This document shows positions 1-7,713 of a DNA stretch of 41,534 bases, piece by piece. The position numbers and the translations under genes are program-made. Under the pieces are notes generated by a model. That model was not told the DNA's origin. It did no database searches and saw nothing but the letters and a program-made list of their open reading frames with translations. The stretch's first letter is position 1. Every line of letters starts with the position of its first letter. Origin of the DNA: Symbiobacterium sp. (GTDB lineage Bacteria; Bacillota; Sulfobacillia; UBA995; UBA9673); assembly GCA_020725405.1 (NCBI GenBank), contig DYFB01000035.1, forward strand, positions 1-41,534, written 5' to 3'.

Positions 1-68
1 AGTTAAGCCCTCCAGCGCCGATGGTACTCGACGGGTAACCGTCCGGGAGAGTAGGTCGCCGCCGGGAA
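1..68 (+). rRNA. rrf: 5S ribosomal RNA, 3' part (truncated by the window edge)
   Basis: The first bases carry the conserved 5S stretch AGTTAAGCCC, followed by CAGCGCCGATGGTACT and the 3' helix segment GAGAGTAGGTCGCCGCC. This matches bacterial 5S rRNA from about its middle to its 3' end. The 5' half lies outside the window, so a 16S-23S-5S operon transcribed towards the window is expected upstream. B. subtilis also has an rRNA operon (rrnA) next to yaaO/tmk, so the placement fits the conserved neighbourhood. The exact 3' end is estimated to within a few bases. Confidence 0.95.
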
Positions 69-90
69 ACCCTTGCCCTAAAGCAAGTCG

Positions 91-121
91 AAGAGCCCCC
101 GCCAAAAGCGGGGGCTCTTCG
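91..121 (+). terminator. Terminator hairpin after the 5S rRNA
   Basis: A 12-bp perfect stem (AAGAGCCCCCGC pairing with GCGGGGGCTCTT) closes a 5-base loop CAAAA just after the 5S 3' end. The downstream side reads TTCGGTT, so the U tract is poor. Position and stem strength make it the likely rRNA operon terminator. Confidence 0.8.
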
Positions 122-124
122 GTT

Positions 125-173
125 GCCGGCCGCGATGCCGGCCGCGATGCCGGGCGATGCCGGCCGCGATGCC
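125..173. repeat. Short tandem repeat, 12-bp unit GCCGGCCGCGAT
   Basis: Three exact 12-base copies of GCCGGCCGCGAT and one 10-base shortened copy lie head to tail between the 5S terminator and the 3' end of the minus-strand gene that follows. No function is evident. It is the first of several small tandem repeats in this window that sit just after gene ends. Confidence 0.7.
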
Positions 174-177
174 CTTC

Positions 178-603
178 TCAATCGGCTCGAGGCCTTTCCG
201 TCTCGGACTCGCGCGCCGGCTCTCGCGGTTCTGAGGCTCCCTGGTGCACGGTGTCGGTGAAGCCGACCTCCAGCCGGCCGAGGAATCTCGCGACCACCGA
301 CAGCTTGACCGTGTGCCTGCCGGCGTCGATGACTTTCCCCTGGACCCGGACCTTGAAGGTCCCCCGGGGAACCCGCCAGGGCCTCCACGGGAAAATCTGG
401 TGACCGGTGCGGCTCTGCCCCCCGGTCACGAAGGAGACCCCGGCTGCGGGCCAGGTCTCCCCGTCTATTTCAAGCGGCAGGACCTTCACCACAACGACAC
501 CCGGCAGCCGGTTGGTGAGGTCGAAGGTGAACCCGTTCTGAATCCATCGCAGGCTGTTCCGGACGTACAGGCCTCTCAAGAGCCTGCCGGGGATGACTTT
601 CAA
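178..603 (-). CDS. Conserved small protein, possibly DUF6379 / C-glycoside deglycosidase beta-subunit-like
   Basis: A 141-residue protein read on the minus strand from a TTG start, with a strong GGGAGGGGG SD about 7 bases upstream. The N-terminal part has the pattern [16 protein letters not shown] followed by a GF-F-L-N segment. The rest alternates hydrophobic residues as in a beta sandwich ([32 protein letters not shown]). From memory this resembles the small family DUF6379, which includes the beta subunit of bacterial C-glycoside deglycosidases; that match is unverified. The last 20 residues are charged and low in complexity. There is no signal peptide, no catalytic motif I can name and no partner gene nearby, so an enzymatic role is not claimed. 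Codon use matches the neighbours, which supports a real gene. Confidence 0.65.
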   Translation of the reverse strand: MKVIPGRLLRGLYVRNSLRWIQNGFTFDLTNRLPGVVVVKVLPLEIDGETWPAAGVSFVTGGQSRTGHQIFPWRPWRVPRGTFKVRVQGKVIDAGRHTVKLSVVARFLGRLEVGFTDTVHQGASEPREPARESETERPRAD

Positions 604-899
604 CTGGGGCCCCCTCCCGGCCGCCCGCCGCGGGCCGACCGGCGGGCTCCAGGACTAGTCTCCCCCGCCCGGGGTCCGGTTCTCTCACTCCGCGGTGGAG
701 TCCGGATTCCAGCCGCGCTCGGCGTGGGTCCCGTTGCCGAAGGGGCGCCGGCGGGAGAGGCCGCACCGGCAGAGGGCCAGGCGGCCGGCGCGCCCGAGGA
801 CGGCGCCGGGCCCGCGATTCCCTCGCGGCCAGGGGAGGAATTGCGGACGCCGGACAGAAAACGAGGGCGGATTTCACGGATGGTCAGGGAGGTGAAACG
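604..899. other. Intergenic region between divergent genes, nothing recognised
   Basis: This stretch separates the minus-strand small protein from the plus-strand ferredoxin and should hold promoters for both. It is extremely GC-rich, and I see no good -35/-10 pair, riboswitch or repeat. The only clear signal is the GGGAGGTGA SD of the ferredoxin at its right end. Confidence 0.5.
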
Positions 900-1145
900 A
901 TGGCCTACAAGATCACGGAGGACTGCGCGAGCTGCGGAGTCTGCGAGGCGGAGTGCCCGAACAAGGCGATCAGTGAGGGTGACGAGTACTACGTGATAGA
1001 CCCCGACAAGTGCACCGAGTGCGTCGGCTTCCACGATGAACCCCAGTGCGCTTCGGTCTGCCCGGTGGACGCGTGTGTGCCCGACCCCGACCATCGCGAG
1101 AGCCACGAAGAGCTTCTGGCCAAGAAGGAGAGGCTCCACGGCTGA
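900..1145 (+). CDS. 2[4Fe-4S] ferredoxin, YfhL type
   Basis: This 81-residue electron carrier shows two cluster-binding motifs. The first is Cys9, Cys12, Cys15 and Cys19 (CxxCxxCxxxCP). The second is Cys38, Cys41, Cys50 and Cys54 followed by Pro. The second motif has eight residues between its second and third cysteines (CxxC-x8-CxxxCP) instead of two, which is the mark of the YfhL/Allochromatium-type ferredoxins. These have low, unequal redox potentials. The ATG follows the SD GGGAGGTGA at good spacing. The charged tail ends with a helix-like run of Glu and Lys. No partner oxidoreductase is next to it, so its electron donor and acceptor cannot be inferred. A hairpin follows the gene. Confidence 0.93.
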   Translation: MAYKITEDCASCGVCEAECPNKAISEGDEYYVIDPDKCTECVGFHDEPQCASVCPVDACVPDPDHRESHEELLAKKERLHG

Positions 1146-1188
1146 GTCCGCCCGCCCCGTGACGGGTGGGCCGGGCCTATAGACACCC

Positions 1189-1216
1189 AAGGGCGGCTGG
1201 ACCCCCGGCCGCCCTT
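1189..1216. terminator. Hairpin downstream of the ferredoxin
   Basis: A 9-bp perfect stem AAGGGCGGC / GCCGCCCTT lies 45 bases after the ferredoxin stop. It sits between the ferredoxin and the convergent acylphosphatase, so it could end transcription from either side. A U run is lacking on both strands. Confidence 0.6.
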
Positions 1217-1308
1217 GCCTTACCGGGGTATCGCTCGGACTCGCGGATTTCCCCGCCGGGCGGCCGACCGTCCGCCTTCGCCTCCCGGGCTGTCGATGGA
1301 AGCCGGCC

Positions 1309-1590
1309 TCAGGACGGTGTCTCCCGGGCCGAGAAGCGATCGAACTCGCCGGAGTAGGGTTCCCAAGTGACCTCGGTCCGCTCGACGACCGCCCGCGGCG
1401 AGCCCCTCCGGCACCACTCGAGCATGGCCCGCACGGCCGGTTCGTTCCCTTCCACCACCAGCTCCACCGCCCCGTCCGGAAGGTTGCGGACCCAGCCGGT
1501 CACGCCCAGCCGCTCGGCCTTCTGGCGGGCGTGGGCCCGGTAGTAGACGCCCTGAACCCGGCCCTCCACCAGGACGTGAGCCCGCAGCAT
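1309..1590 (-). CDS. acyP: Acylphosphatase
   Basis: A 93-residue acylphosphatase that hydrolyses carboxyl-phosphate bonds such as acetyl phosphate. The catalytic pair is visible: Arg18 in GRVQGVYYR, the phosphate-binding loop, and Asn36 in GWVRNLPDG. The rest follows the family fold, including the VELVVEG strand and the acidic/aromatic C-terminus. The ATG at 1590 begins directly with the first strand (LRAHVLVEG) and follows a GGTGAGAGG SD, so I chose it. The frame stays open further upstream and could add a poorly conserved Gly/Arg-rich leader. It stands alone on the minus strand, opposite the operon that starts at 1909. Confidence 0.93.
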   Translation of the reverse strand: MLRAHVLVEGRVQGVYYRAHARQKAERLGVTGWVRNLPDGAVELVVEGNEPAVRAMLEWCRRGSPRAVVERTEVTWEPYSGEFDRFSARETPS

Positions 1591-1908
1591 CCTCTCACCG
1601 GGGACCCGACCTCCCCGGCCGGCACCCCCGGCCGAGCCGGCGACCATGCGCCTGAGCCCCTCGAACCACTTCACTGCTGGTCCACCTCGCCCCGTCGGTT
1701 CCGGCGGTGGTCCTTCGCGGCCGCGCCCCGCCTTCCCTCCTGTTCCTTCCAGGGGGCGAAGCGGGTGAGCCCCCCGCCGGCGGGGTGACCGGCACGGCCA
1801 TTGCGGGTGACTGAATCCCGGACAGGCGGAGGGAGGCGGAGCCCAGGTGCGAAAGAGGGACAGGCCCGGGCAAGACCCGGGACGTTGCCGAGCGGGAAGG
1901 GTTCGAGC
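1591..1908. other. Divergent intergenic region without recognised signals
   Basis: These 318 bases separate acylphosphatase (minus) from the decarboxylase operon (plus). I see no consensus promoter, terminator or structured RNA. Open frames here lack SD sequences and homology. The only site I can support is the SD GCGGGAAGG at the right end, eight bases before the GTG of the decarboxylase. Confidence 0.5.
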
Positions 1909-3477
1909 GTGGAACTCAGCCAGGGACTGACCCAGGAGCGGGCCCCGGTCCTGGAGAGCCTTCTGGAGCATCTCCGGGAGCGCCGCCGGCGCTTCCACGT
2001 GCCGGGACATAAGGGCGGTCGCGGGGCCTTCAGGGAACTAGCCTCTCTTCTCGGGTCCGACCTCCTGCGCCTTGACCTGACCGAGCTCTACGGCCTGGAC
2101 GATCCCCACTGGCCGGCTCCCGACGGGCCGGTCCGGGCGGCCGAAACCCTGGCCGCCCGGTACTACGGGGCGGGTGAGGCCCGCTTCCTTGTCGGGGGGG
2201 CCACGGCCGGGGTCCTGGCCATGGTCCTGGCCACGGTCGGCCCCGGGCAGACTTTGCTGGCCACCCTGCCCTTCCACCGGTCGGTCGCCGCGGCGGCGGT
2301 GCTCTCCGGCTGTCGGCTCCACGCGGTCGAGCCTCGTTTCGTCGGGCGGCTCCTCCCCACTCCGGCGACGCCGGACGCCGTGGCTCAGGCGGCCGGGCGA
2401 GCCCGCCCCGCGGCCATTCTCGTTACGAGCCCGACCTACCACGGAGTAGCTGTGGACTTCGAGGGCTTTGCCGCCCTGTCGGCGCGCCTCGGGGTCCCGC
2501 TCCTGGTCGACGCCGCCCACGGGGCCCACTTCGGGGCCAGCCGGACTCTGCCGCCCGCACCCACGGCCCGTGGGGTCTCGGCCTGCGTCGTGAGCCTGCA
2601 CAAGACGGCCGGTGCCCTCACTCCCGGTGCTCTTCTCCTCACCGGCGGAGGCTGCGCTGACCGAGGACCGACCGGCCGGGCGGTGGACGCCGCCGCCCTG
2701 GAAAGGGCTCTCCGCCTCGTCCAGACGAGCAGCCCGCCGTTCCCCCTCCTCGTCTCGCTCGACCTCGCCCGCCGCCGCCTCGCTCTTCACGGCCAGAACG
2801 ACTGGGAGAGGGCCTGCCGTCTGGCGGACCGGACCCGTGAACGGGTGCGGCGACGGGGAGGTCCCTGGCTCCGGCCGTTCCCCGAAGGAGGCCGGAGGGT
2901 CGGCCGGAGCGAAGGCCGGGACGGCCATCTGCCGGAGAGCTGGGACGACCTCCGTCTGGACGGGACGCGGATGGTCTTCGAGATCGCGCCGGAGGCCCCC
3001 GACGCGCTGACGGGTCAGGCTCTGGCCGCGGCGGCCGCCCGAGTCGGAGTGGATCTCGAGATGGCCGGTTGGGCCGATGTCGTTGCCGTGGTCACTCCTG
3101 CCGACACGGCGGCCGACCACGACCGGCTGGTCCAGGCCCTTGCCGCCCTTCCGGGCGAGGCCCTTGGGGCCTCCCGGTCGAATACCGCCCCCAAGCGGGA
3201 ATTGGCCTTGTCGTTGGAGAAAGACTGCTGGGAAGCTCCCCGGGAGTTGGTCGTGCCTCCGTCTGAGGCCTTCCGGGGGCGCCGGCGGCGGGTCCCGGCC
3301 GCACGGGCGGCGGGGTGCGTGGCCGCTGACGTTATCTGTCCGTATCCTCCGGGAGTTCCGGTAGCCATCCCCGGCCAGCGGATTGATGAGGCTGTCGCCC
3401 GGTATCTCGCTCTCCTGGCCCGCGGGGACTGCCGGGTTCAGGGGATGGCCTTCTCGGAGATAGAGGTGGTCGGTTGA
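1909..3477 (+). CDS. Orn/Lys/Arg decarboxylase family protein (YaaO type)
   Basis: A PLP-dependent fold-type I decarboxylase of the Orn/Lys/Arg major-domain family, 522 residues. Visible signatures are the N-terminal FHVPGHKGG, the cofactor-binding VDAAHGAHFG, and SLHKTAGALTPGALL, in which Lys232 should form the Schiff base with PLP and follows His231. The C-terminal domain has the CPYPPGVP motif. The product cannot be decided between cadaverine, agmatine and putrescine. B. subtilis YaaO sits at the same place next to tmk, and its substrate is not firmly established. GTG 1909 is chosen because GCGGGAAGG lies just upstream; the upstream open frame has no SD. A Gly/Arg/Ser-rich insert near residues 310-350 is unusual. 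The stop overlaps the tmk start by one base, indicating translational coupling. Confidence 0.9.
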   Translation: MELSQGLTQERAPVLESLLEHLRERRRRFHVPGHKGGRGAFRELASLLGSDLLRLDLTELYGLDDPHWPAPDGPVRAAETLAARYYGAGEARFLVGGATAGVLAMVLATVGPGQTLLATLPFHRSVAAAAVLSGCRLHAVEPRFVGRLLPTPATPDAVAQAAGRARPAAILVTSPTYHGVAVDFEGFAALSARLGVPLLVDAAHGAHFGASRTLPPAPTARGVSACVVSLHKTAGALTPGALLLTGGGCADRGPTGRAVDAAALERALRLVQTSSPPFPLLVSLDLARRRLALHGQNDWERACRLADRTRERVRRRGGPWLRPFPEGGRRVGRSEGRDGHLPESWDDLRLDGTRMVFEIAPEAPDALTGQALAAAAARVGVDLEMAGWADVVAVVTPADTAADHDRLVQALAALPGEALGASRSNTAPKRELALSLEKDCWEAPRELVVPPSEAFRGRRRRVPAARAAGCVAADVICPYPPGVPVAIPGQRIDEAVARYLALLARGDCRVQGMAFSEIEVVG

Positions 3478-4124
3478 TGGCCCGCAGGGGTCTTCTCATC
3501 TCTATCGAAGGCGGTGAGAAGACCGGGAAGACGACTCAGGCTGCCCTCCTGGTCGAGTGGCTGAAGGCCGGCGGCGTCGACGCCGTTCTCACCCGGGAGC
3601 CCGGGGGGACGGCGGTCGGTGAGGCCGTCCGGAGCATCCTGCTCGACCCGGGCCAGACGCCGCTCACCCCGGTCAGCGAGGCCCTGCTCTTCGCGGCCTC
3701 GCGGGGTCAGCTCGTGGCCGAGGTTATCCGGCCGGCGCTCGAGGTCGGCCGGACGGTAGTCGCCGACCGCTACGTGGACTCGAGTCTAGCCTACCAGGCC
3801 TTCGGCCTCGGTCTCCCCCTCGAGCGCGTTCTCGATGTGAACGAGTGGGCCACGGGCGGGCTGCGCCCCGACCTCACGGTCCTGCTCGACGGGCCGGACC
3901 TCGTCGCCTTCCTGTCGAGATCTCGTAGTGGCGAGGTCGACCGCATAGAGAGAAGACGGATGGACTTCCACCTTAGGGTGGCCGAAGGCTACCGGGAGCT
4001 GGCGCGCCGCGACCCCGCCCGCTTCGCCGTCATCGACGCGTCGCGCCCACCGGGCAAGGTGGCGGCTGACATCCGCAGGGTCGTGGAGCCTCTGTTGAGA
4101 GGAAGGGAGGTGCCCGGGCAATGA
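3477..4124 (+). CDS. tmk: Thymidylate kinase
   Basis: dTMP kinase (215 residues) makes dTDP from dTMP and ATP in the last committed step of dTTP supply. The P-loop at residues 11-20 reads EGGEKTGKTT, where the family usually has EGxDGxGKTT; Glu and Lys replace the usual Asp-Gly pair, but the GKTT core is kept. The DRY motif (VVADRYVDSSLAYQ) and an Arg-rich lid (RIERRRMDFH) are present. The start ATG overlaps the TGA of the decarboxylase (TGATG). An in-frame TTG one codon earlier is less likely. The end overlaps the next gene by ATGA. Confidence 0.95.
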   Translation: MARRGLLISIEGGEKTGKTTQAALLVEWLKAGGVDAVLTREPGGTAVGEAVRSILLDPGQTPLTPVSEALLFAASRGQLVAEVIRPALEVGRTVVADRYVDSSLAYQAFGLGLPLERVLDVNEWATGGLRPDLTVLLDGPDLVAFLSRSRSGEVDRIERRRMDFHLRVAEGYRELARRDPARFAVIDASRPPGKVAADIRRVVEPLLRGREVPGQ

Positions 4125-4450
4125 AGCTGATTATTGCCGTCGTCCAGGACAGGGACGCTCCGCGTTTCGTCGGCGAGCTCATCAAGAACGGCTTCCGGGC
4201 TACGAAGATGGCGAGCACGGGGGGTTTCCTCAAGGAGGGGAACACCACCCTGCTCGTCGGCGTGGACGACGACCAAGTCGAGGCCGTGCTGGACATCGTG
4301 CGGGCCAACTGCCGGTCCAGGGAGCAGCTTGTCACTCCTCTTGCGTCGTCCGGTGGGTCCGTCGACACCTACGTCCCGTACCCGATCGAGGTGGTCATCG
4401 GCGGAGCAACGGTCTTCGTCCTGGACGTGGAGCGGTACGTCCGGATTTGA
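4121..4450 (+). CDS. Cyclic-di-AMP receptor-like protein, DUF970 (PstA/DarA/YaaQ)
   Basis: A 109-residue PII-like protein. The start MKLIIAVVQDRD, the central GFRATKMASTGGFL and the C-terminal E-V-GGATVFVLDV segment are typical of the YaaQ/PstA family, trimeric proteins that bind c-di-AMP in Bacillota. The Thr/Ser/Gly loop around residues 27-33 is the region that contacts the nucleotide in characterised members. The ATG sits in ATGA overlap with tmk and has the SD GGAAGGGAGGTG. Its partner proteins are unknown in the family. The B. subtilis neighbour yaaR is missing here, and holB follows after 49 bases. Confidence 0.93.
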   Translation: MKLIIAVVQDRDAPRFVGELIKNGFRATKMASTGGFLKEGNTTLLVGVDDDQVEAVLDIVRANCRSREQLVTPLASSGGSVDTYVPYPIEVVIGGATVFVLDVERYVRI

Positions 4451-4499
4451 CCCGGGCTGACCCGCCCCGCAGGCCAGCGGTGAGACCGGCCGGTGTCTC

Positions 4500-5561
4500 G
4501 TGGGTCTGAGAGACCTGGAGGGCCAGCCTCAGTTGGGACAGTCCCTTCTCTTCGCTCTGTCGAGGGGAAGAATGGCCCACGCCTACCTCTTCTCGGGCCC
4601 GCAGGGCTCCGGGAAGGGGCGCCTAGCTCTGGAGATGGCCAAGGCCGTCCTCTGCCGCAGCCACGTCGACGGGGACGCCTGCGGGACATGCTCCTCCTGC
4701 CGCCTGGCAGGACAGGGAACCCACCCCGATATCGAGTTCTTCCGACCCGAGGATGGCCGGACGAGCTATCCGGTAAGGCAGCTCCGCGAGGATATCCGCC
4801 GCCGGGCCTATCTGGTCCCCTCCTGTGGGCCGAAGCGGTTCCTGGTCATCGAGCAGGCTGAGGCCCTGGTGAAGCCGACGGGGGCCCGGAACGAGGGGGC
4901 CGATACCCTGCTCAAGCTCCTGGAGGAGCCAGCCAGAGACACGGTCCTTATCCTTCTGGCCACGCGCCCCGAGCGATTGCCGGATACGGTCGTCTCCCGC
5001 TGCCAGCACGTGCGGCTGCGGCCGCCCGGTCCGGACCGGGTGGCGCAAGTCCTCTCCGCCGAGACGGGGCTGGCTCGGGACGAGGTCCTCTTCCTCGCCC
5101 ACCTGTCCGGGGGAGATGTGCCGGCCGCCCTGGGGTTCCTGCGCGGAAAGAAGAAGGACAGACCCGATCTCACGGCCCTGCGGTCCGCTCTCCTGTCGCT
5201 CGCTCGAGACCTGGGGAGGATGACCTACCCGGAGCTGTTTGCCGCGGCGGCGGCCTTGGAAGGATATTCCCGGGGCTGGCCGGTCCTCACCGGCGCTCTG
5301 GGCGTTCTGGCCGCGCTCTACCGCGACGCCGCCCTGAAGGGGGCCGGGGTGCCGGACGAGGTCCTCCACTTCACCCTCGGGCCCGAAGCGGCCCTCACCC
5401 GGGACCTCGCCGCGACCTGCGGCCCCGGACTTCTGGGCTCGTTGGCCTCGCGGGTGCTCAGGGCGCAGGATGAGGCAAGACGGTATCCCGCAAGACTTCT
5501 CTTCCTGGAGGTTCTCTTTCTGGACCTCCGCGAGATGTACGAGAACGCTCCGGTTCAGTGA
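4500..5561 (+). CDS. holB: DNA polymerase III delta' subunit
   Basis: This 353-residue clamp-loader subunit is an AAA+ protein. Walker A is at residues 33-40 (GPQGSGKG), and Cys52, Cys61, Cys64 and Cys67 form the zinc-binding module. The Walker B-like segment reads VIEQAEALV, followed by LLKLLEEPA and the arginine-finger motif SRC (VVSRCQHVRL). It helps load the beta clamp together with DnaX and HolA. The GTG start begins the conserved sequence, although the SD upstream is weak (GGTGAG further away). The C-terminal alpha-helical collar (about residues 210-350) is present. Gene order YaaQ-HolB-RicT is that of Bacillota. Confidence 0.94.
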   Translation: MGLRDLEGQPQLGQSLLFALSRGRMAHAYLFSGPQGSGKGRLALEMAKAVLCRSHVDGDACGTCSSCRLAGQGTHPDIEFFRPEDGRTSYPVRQLREDIRRRAYLVPSCGPKRFLVIEQAEALVKPTGARNEGADTLLKLLEEPARDTVLILLATRPERLPDTVVSRCQHVRLRPPGPDRVAQVLSAETGLARDEVLFLAHLSGGDVPAALGFLRGKKKDRPDLTALRSALLSLARDLGRMTYPELFAAAAALEGYSRGWPVLTGALGVLAALYRDAALKGAGVPDEVLHFTLGPEAALTRDLAATCGPGLLGSLASRVLRAQDEARRYPARLLFLEVLFLDLREMYENAPVQ

Positions 5562-5607
5562 CCGGCCGCGCGCGCGGCCGGAAGGGCCGGATTCCGGGGG
5601 TGTTCGA

Positions 5608-6462
5608 GTGAGTGAGAAACGCGTCGTCGGCGTGCGTTTCCGGCGCGCCGGCAAGGTCTATTACTTCGACCCCGGTGACACGGAGCCGGCGGTCGGCGAC
5701 ACGGTGATCGTCGAGACGGTCAGGGGCACCGAGGCCGGCGAGGTGGTCGTCCCCGCCCGCGTGATGCCCGAGGCGTCCCTCAGCCAACCTCTCCGGTCGG
5801 TAGTCCGGAAGGCCACGCCGGATGACCAGGCGAGAATCGAGGAGAACCGCCGTAAGGAGAAGGAAGCCATCGAGACCTGCGCGGCCAAGATAAAGGAGCA
5901 CGGGCTCGACATGCACCTCGTCGGGGCCGAGTACACCTTCGACCGGGGCAAGCTGATCTTCTACTTCACGGCCGACGGCCGGGTCGATTTCCGCCAGCTG
6001 GTCCGCGACCTCTCATCGACCTTCAAGACCAGGATAGAGCTCCGGCAGATAGGCGTGCGGGACGAAGCCAAGATGATCGGGGGTCTCGGCTCGTGCGGGC
6101 GCCAACTGTGCTGCGCCACGTTCCTCAGCGAGTTTCAGCCGGTGTCAATCCGGATGGCCAAGAGGCAGGATCTCTCCCTCAACCCGACCAAGATATCCGG
6201 CCTCTGCGGGCGGCTGATGTGCTGCCTGCGGTACGAGTGCGACTTCTACCCCGAAACCAGGAAGGCGGCGGGCGCCGGAGAAAGCCCGAGGCCGGACGGT
6301 GAGGGTCCGCCGGACGGCCAGGTCCCGGCAGAGAACGGTGAAGGAGCCAGGGTGGAGGGCGAGGGCCCGGCGGACGGCCGGGACGGAGACCCCGACCGTG
6401 AGCCCCCTCCTGGCGGCCGGCCTCGCCCCGACGAGGAGGGTAGGAGCCGTGGCCGGGGATGA
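5608..6462 (+). CDS. ricT: RicT (YaaT), PSP1-domain stage 0 sporulation protein
   Basis: A 284-residue PSP1-domain protein. In B. subtilis RicT joins RicA and RicF in the [4Fe-4S] Y-complex that promotes RNase Y-dependent mRNA maturation and affects sporulation, competence and biofilm. The hallmark Cys-rich region is intact: GSCGRQLCCATFL followed by SGLCGRLMCCLRYE. GTG 5608 is used because the family start SEKRVVGVRF follows at once and a GGGGGTG SD lies upstream. The C-terminal 75 residues are Gly/Pro/Asp/Glu/Arg-rich and probably disordered, beyond the core. The 3' end overlaps rsmI by 14 bases. The partner genes ricA and ricF are not in this window. Confidence 0.94.
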   Translation: MSEKRVVGVRFRRAGKVYYFDPGDTEPAVGDTVIVETVRGTEAGEVVVPARVMPEASLSQPLRSVVRKATPDDQARIEENRRKEKEAIETCAAKIKEHGLDMHLVGAEYTFDRGKLIFYFTADGRVDFRQLVRDLSSTFKTRIELRQIGVRDEAKMIGGLGSCGRQLCCATFLSEFQPVSIRMAKRQDLSLNPTKISGLCGRLMCCLRYECDFYPETRKAAGAGESPRPDGEGPPDGQVPAENGEGARVEGEGPADGRDGDPDREPPPGGRPRPDEEGRSRGRG

Positions 6463-7201
6463 GAGCCGGCCCGGTACTCTCTACCTCGTGGGCACTCCGG
6501 TCGGCAACCTCGAGGACCTCTCACCTCGCGCCGCCCGGCTCCTGGGAGAGGTCAGCCTGGTCGCCGCGGAGGACACGCGGCGGACGAGGCAGCTCCTTAC
6601 CCACCTGGGCCTCCGCACGCCCCTTCTGAGCTACCACCAGCACTCCGGCGACGCCCGGGTCGAGGAGATCTGCCGGCGCCTCGAGTCCGGAGAGGATGTC
6701 GCCCTGGTGACCGACGCCGGAATGCCGGCCGTGAGCGACCCCGGCTGGAGGCTCGTGGCCACGGCCGTCGCCCGGGGCCTGACCGTGAGCCCGGTCCCGG
6801 GTCCGACAGCCCTCATCCTGGCCCTGGCCGGTTCGGGGCTCCCGACGGCCTCCTTCGTCTTTGACGGCTTCCCGCCGCGACGGCCCGGGCCGCGTCGGCG
6901 CCGCCTGGAAACCCTCCGCGACATCGGCGCCACCGTCGTCCTCTACGAATCGCCCCACCGGATCATCGCCACCCTGAGGGACGTCGCCGCCGTCTTCGGC
7001 GACGCTCCGGTCGTCGTGGGCCGGGAACTCACCAAGCTCCACGAGGAGTTCCTGAGGGGCACGGCCTCGGGGATAGCGGCCGAACTCGAGGCCAGGGCGC
7101 GGCGGGACGGGCGCCCCAAGGGGGAGTTCACCCTGGTCATCGGCCGGGGCCGAAAGCCGACGCCCCCGGTCGGAGACCGGAGGCGCCTGTCACTCTACTG
7201 A
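6449..7201 (+). CDS. rsmI: 16S rRNA (cytidine1402-2'-O)-methyltransferase
   Basis: RsmI uses SAM to methylate the 2'-O of C1402 in the ribosomal P site. The 250-residue protein starts with the family motif LYLVGTPVGNLEDLS. It then has AAEDTRRTRQLLTHLG, SYHQHS, ALVTDAGMPAVSDPG and PVPGPTALILAL, which are the tetrapyrrole-methylase-fold signatures, plus the ESPHRI and GRELTKLHEE motifs. GTG 6449 is chosen because GAGGAGGG lies nine bases upstream inside the end of ricT; an upstream in-frame start would only add low-complexity residues. It ends 36 bases from the convergent abrB. The usual yabA and yazA genes between ricT and rsmI are absent. Confidence 0.95.
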   Translation: MAGDESRPGTLYLVGTPVGNLEDLSPRAARLLGEVSLVAAEDTRRTRQLLTHLGLRTPLLSYHQHSGDARVEEICRRLESGEDVALVTDAGMPAVSDPGWRLVATAVARGLTVSPVPGPTALILALAGSGLPTASFVFDGFPPRRPGPRRRRLETLRDIGATVVLYESPHRIIATLRDVAAVFGDAPVVVGRELTKLHEEFLRGTASGIAAELEARARRDGRPKGEFTLVIGRGRKPTPPVGDRRRLSLY

Positions 7202-7236
7202 CCTACTGATGACCTACTGACGGCCGAGCCCCGGGG

Positions 7237-7485
7237 TCAGACGGCCCGGCTGTGCATGGCCTCCATGCAGTTCCGGCAGACCTTCTTGCCCATGAAAGTC
7301 TCGACGTTGTGAGCGTTCCCGCAGAAGACGCAGGCGGGCTCGTACTTCTTGAGGATGATCTGGTCGGCGTCGACGTAGATCTCCAGCGCGTCCTTCTGCT
7401 CGATGTCCAGAGTGCGCCGAAGCTCGATGGGGATCACGACGCGGCCCAGCTCGTCCACCTTTCGGACGATACCGGTGGACTTCAT
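7237..7485 (-). CDS. abrB: AbrB-family transition-state regulator with C-terminal zinc ribbon
   Basis: An 82-residue DNA-binding protein. Residues 1-48 are nearly the canonical AbrB swapped-hairpin domain: MKSTGIVRKVDELGRVVIP, then ELRRTL and DALEIYVDAD. In B. subtilis AbrB represses post-exponential and sporulation-onset genes and its own promoter. The C-terminal part differs: Cys52-x2-Cys55 and Cys70-x2-Cys73 form a likely zinc ribbon in place of the Bacillus oligomerisation tail, a layout also seen in clostridial homologues. ATG 7485 is preferred over GTG 7497 because the SD AGAGGGTGG overlaps the GTG and is correctly spaced for the ATG. A consensus promoter lies upstream. Confidence 0.94.
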   Translation of the reverse strand: MKSTGIVRKVDELGRVVIPIELRRTLDIEQKDALEIYVDADQIILKKYEPACVFCGNAHNVETFMGKKVCRNCMEAMHSRAV

Positions 7486-7531
7486 CAATGTAGCCACCCT
7501 CTTTCAACAGGTTTCGACACTGCTGAACAGG

Positions 7532-7560
7532 ATGATACCAACTTTGGGATAATCAGTCAA
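7532..7560 (-). promoter_or_regulatory. Sigma-A promoter of abrB
   Basis: On the minus strand, TTGACT (7560-7555) and TATCAT (7537-7532) are separated by exactly 17 bases in an unusually AT-rich pocket. Transcription would start near 7525, about 40 bases before the abrB ATG. Autorepression by AbrB is known in B. subtilis, and the AT-rich flank is the kind of DNA AbrB prefers. Confidence 0.8.
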
Positions 7561-7677
7561 TACCGAAACCCTCGATTTGGCGTTTTTTCTGGGTTCATCT
7601 ATATACTCTTGTTCTTCCTTCGGCCCTATCCCCAGCTCCAGGTGGTGTCGAGGTCTGTCGATACCCGGCCCCAGTCC

Positions 7678-7707
7678 TTGACAGCCCCGTGAGGGGCAGA
7701 CTATAGT
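7678..7707 (+). promoter_or_regulatory. Sigma-A promoter of the metG T-box transcript
   Basis: TTGACA (7678-7683) and TATAGT (7702-7707) are 18 bases apart. The spacer contains a perfect inverted repeat GCCCC-GTGA-GGGGC (7684-7697). The start point should be near 7714, just before the T-box leader. Confidence 0.85.
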
Positions 7708-7713
7708 AGGGCC

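Noticed and set aside
900-1145. Part of a larger oxidoreductase operon
   Set aside because: No partner gene lies on either side; the neighbours are an unrelated small protein and acylphosphatase on the other strand.
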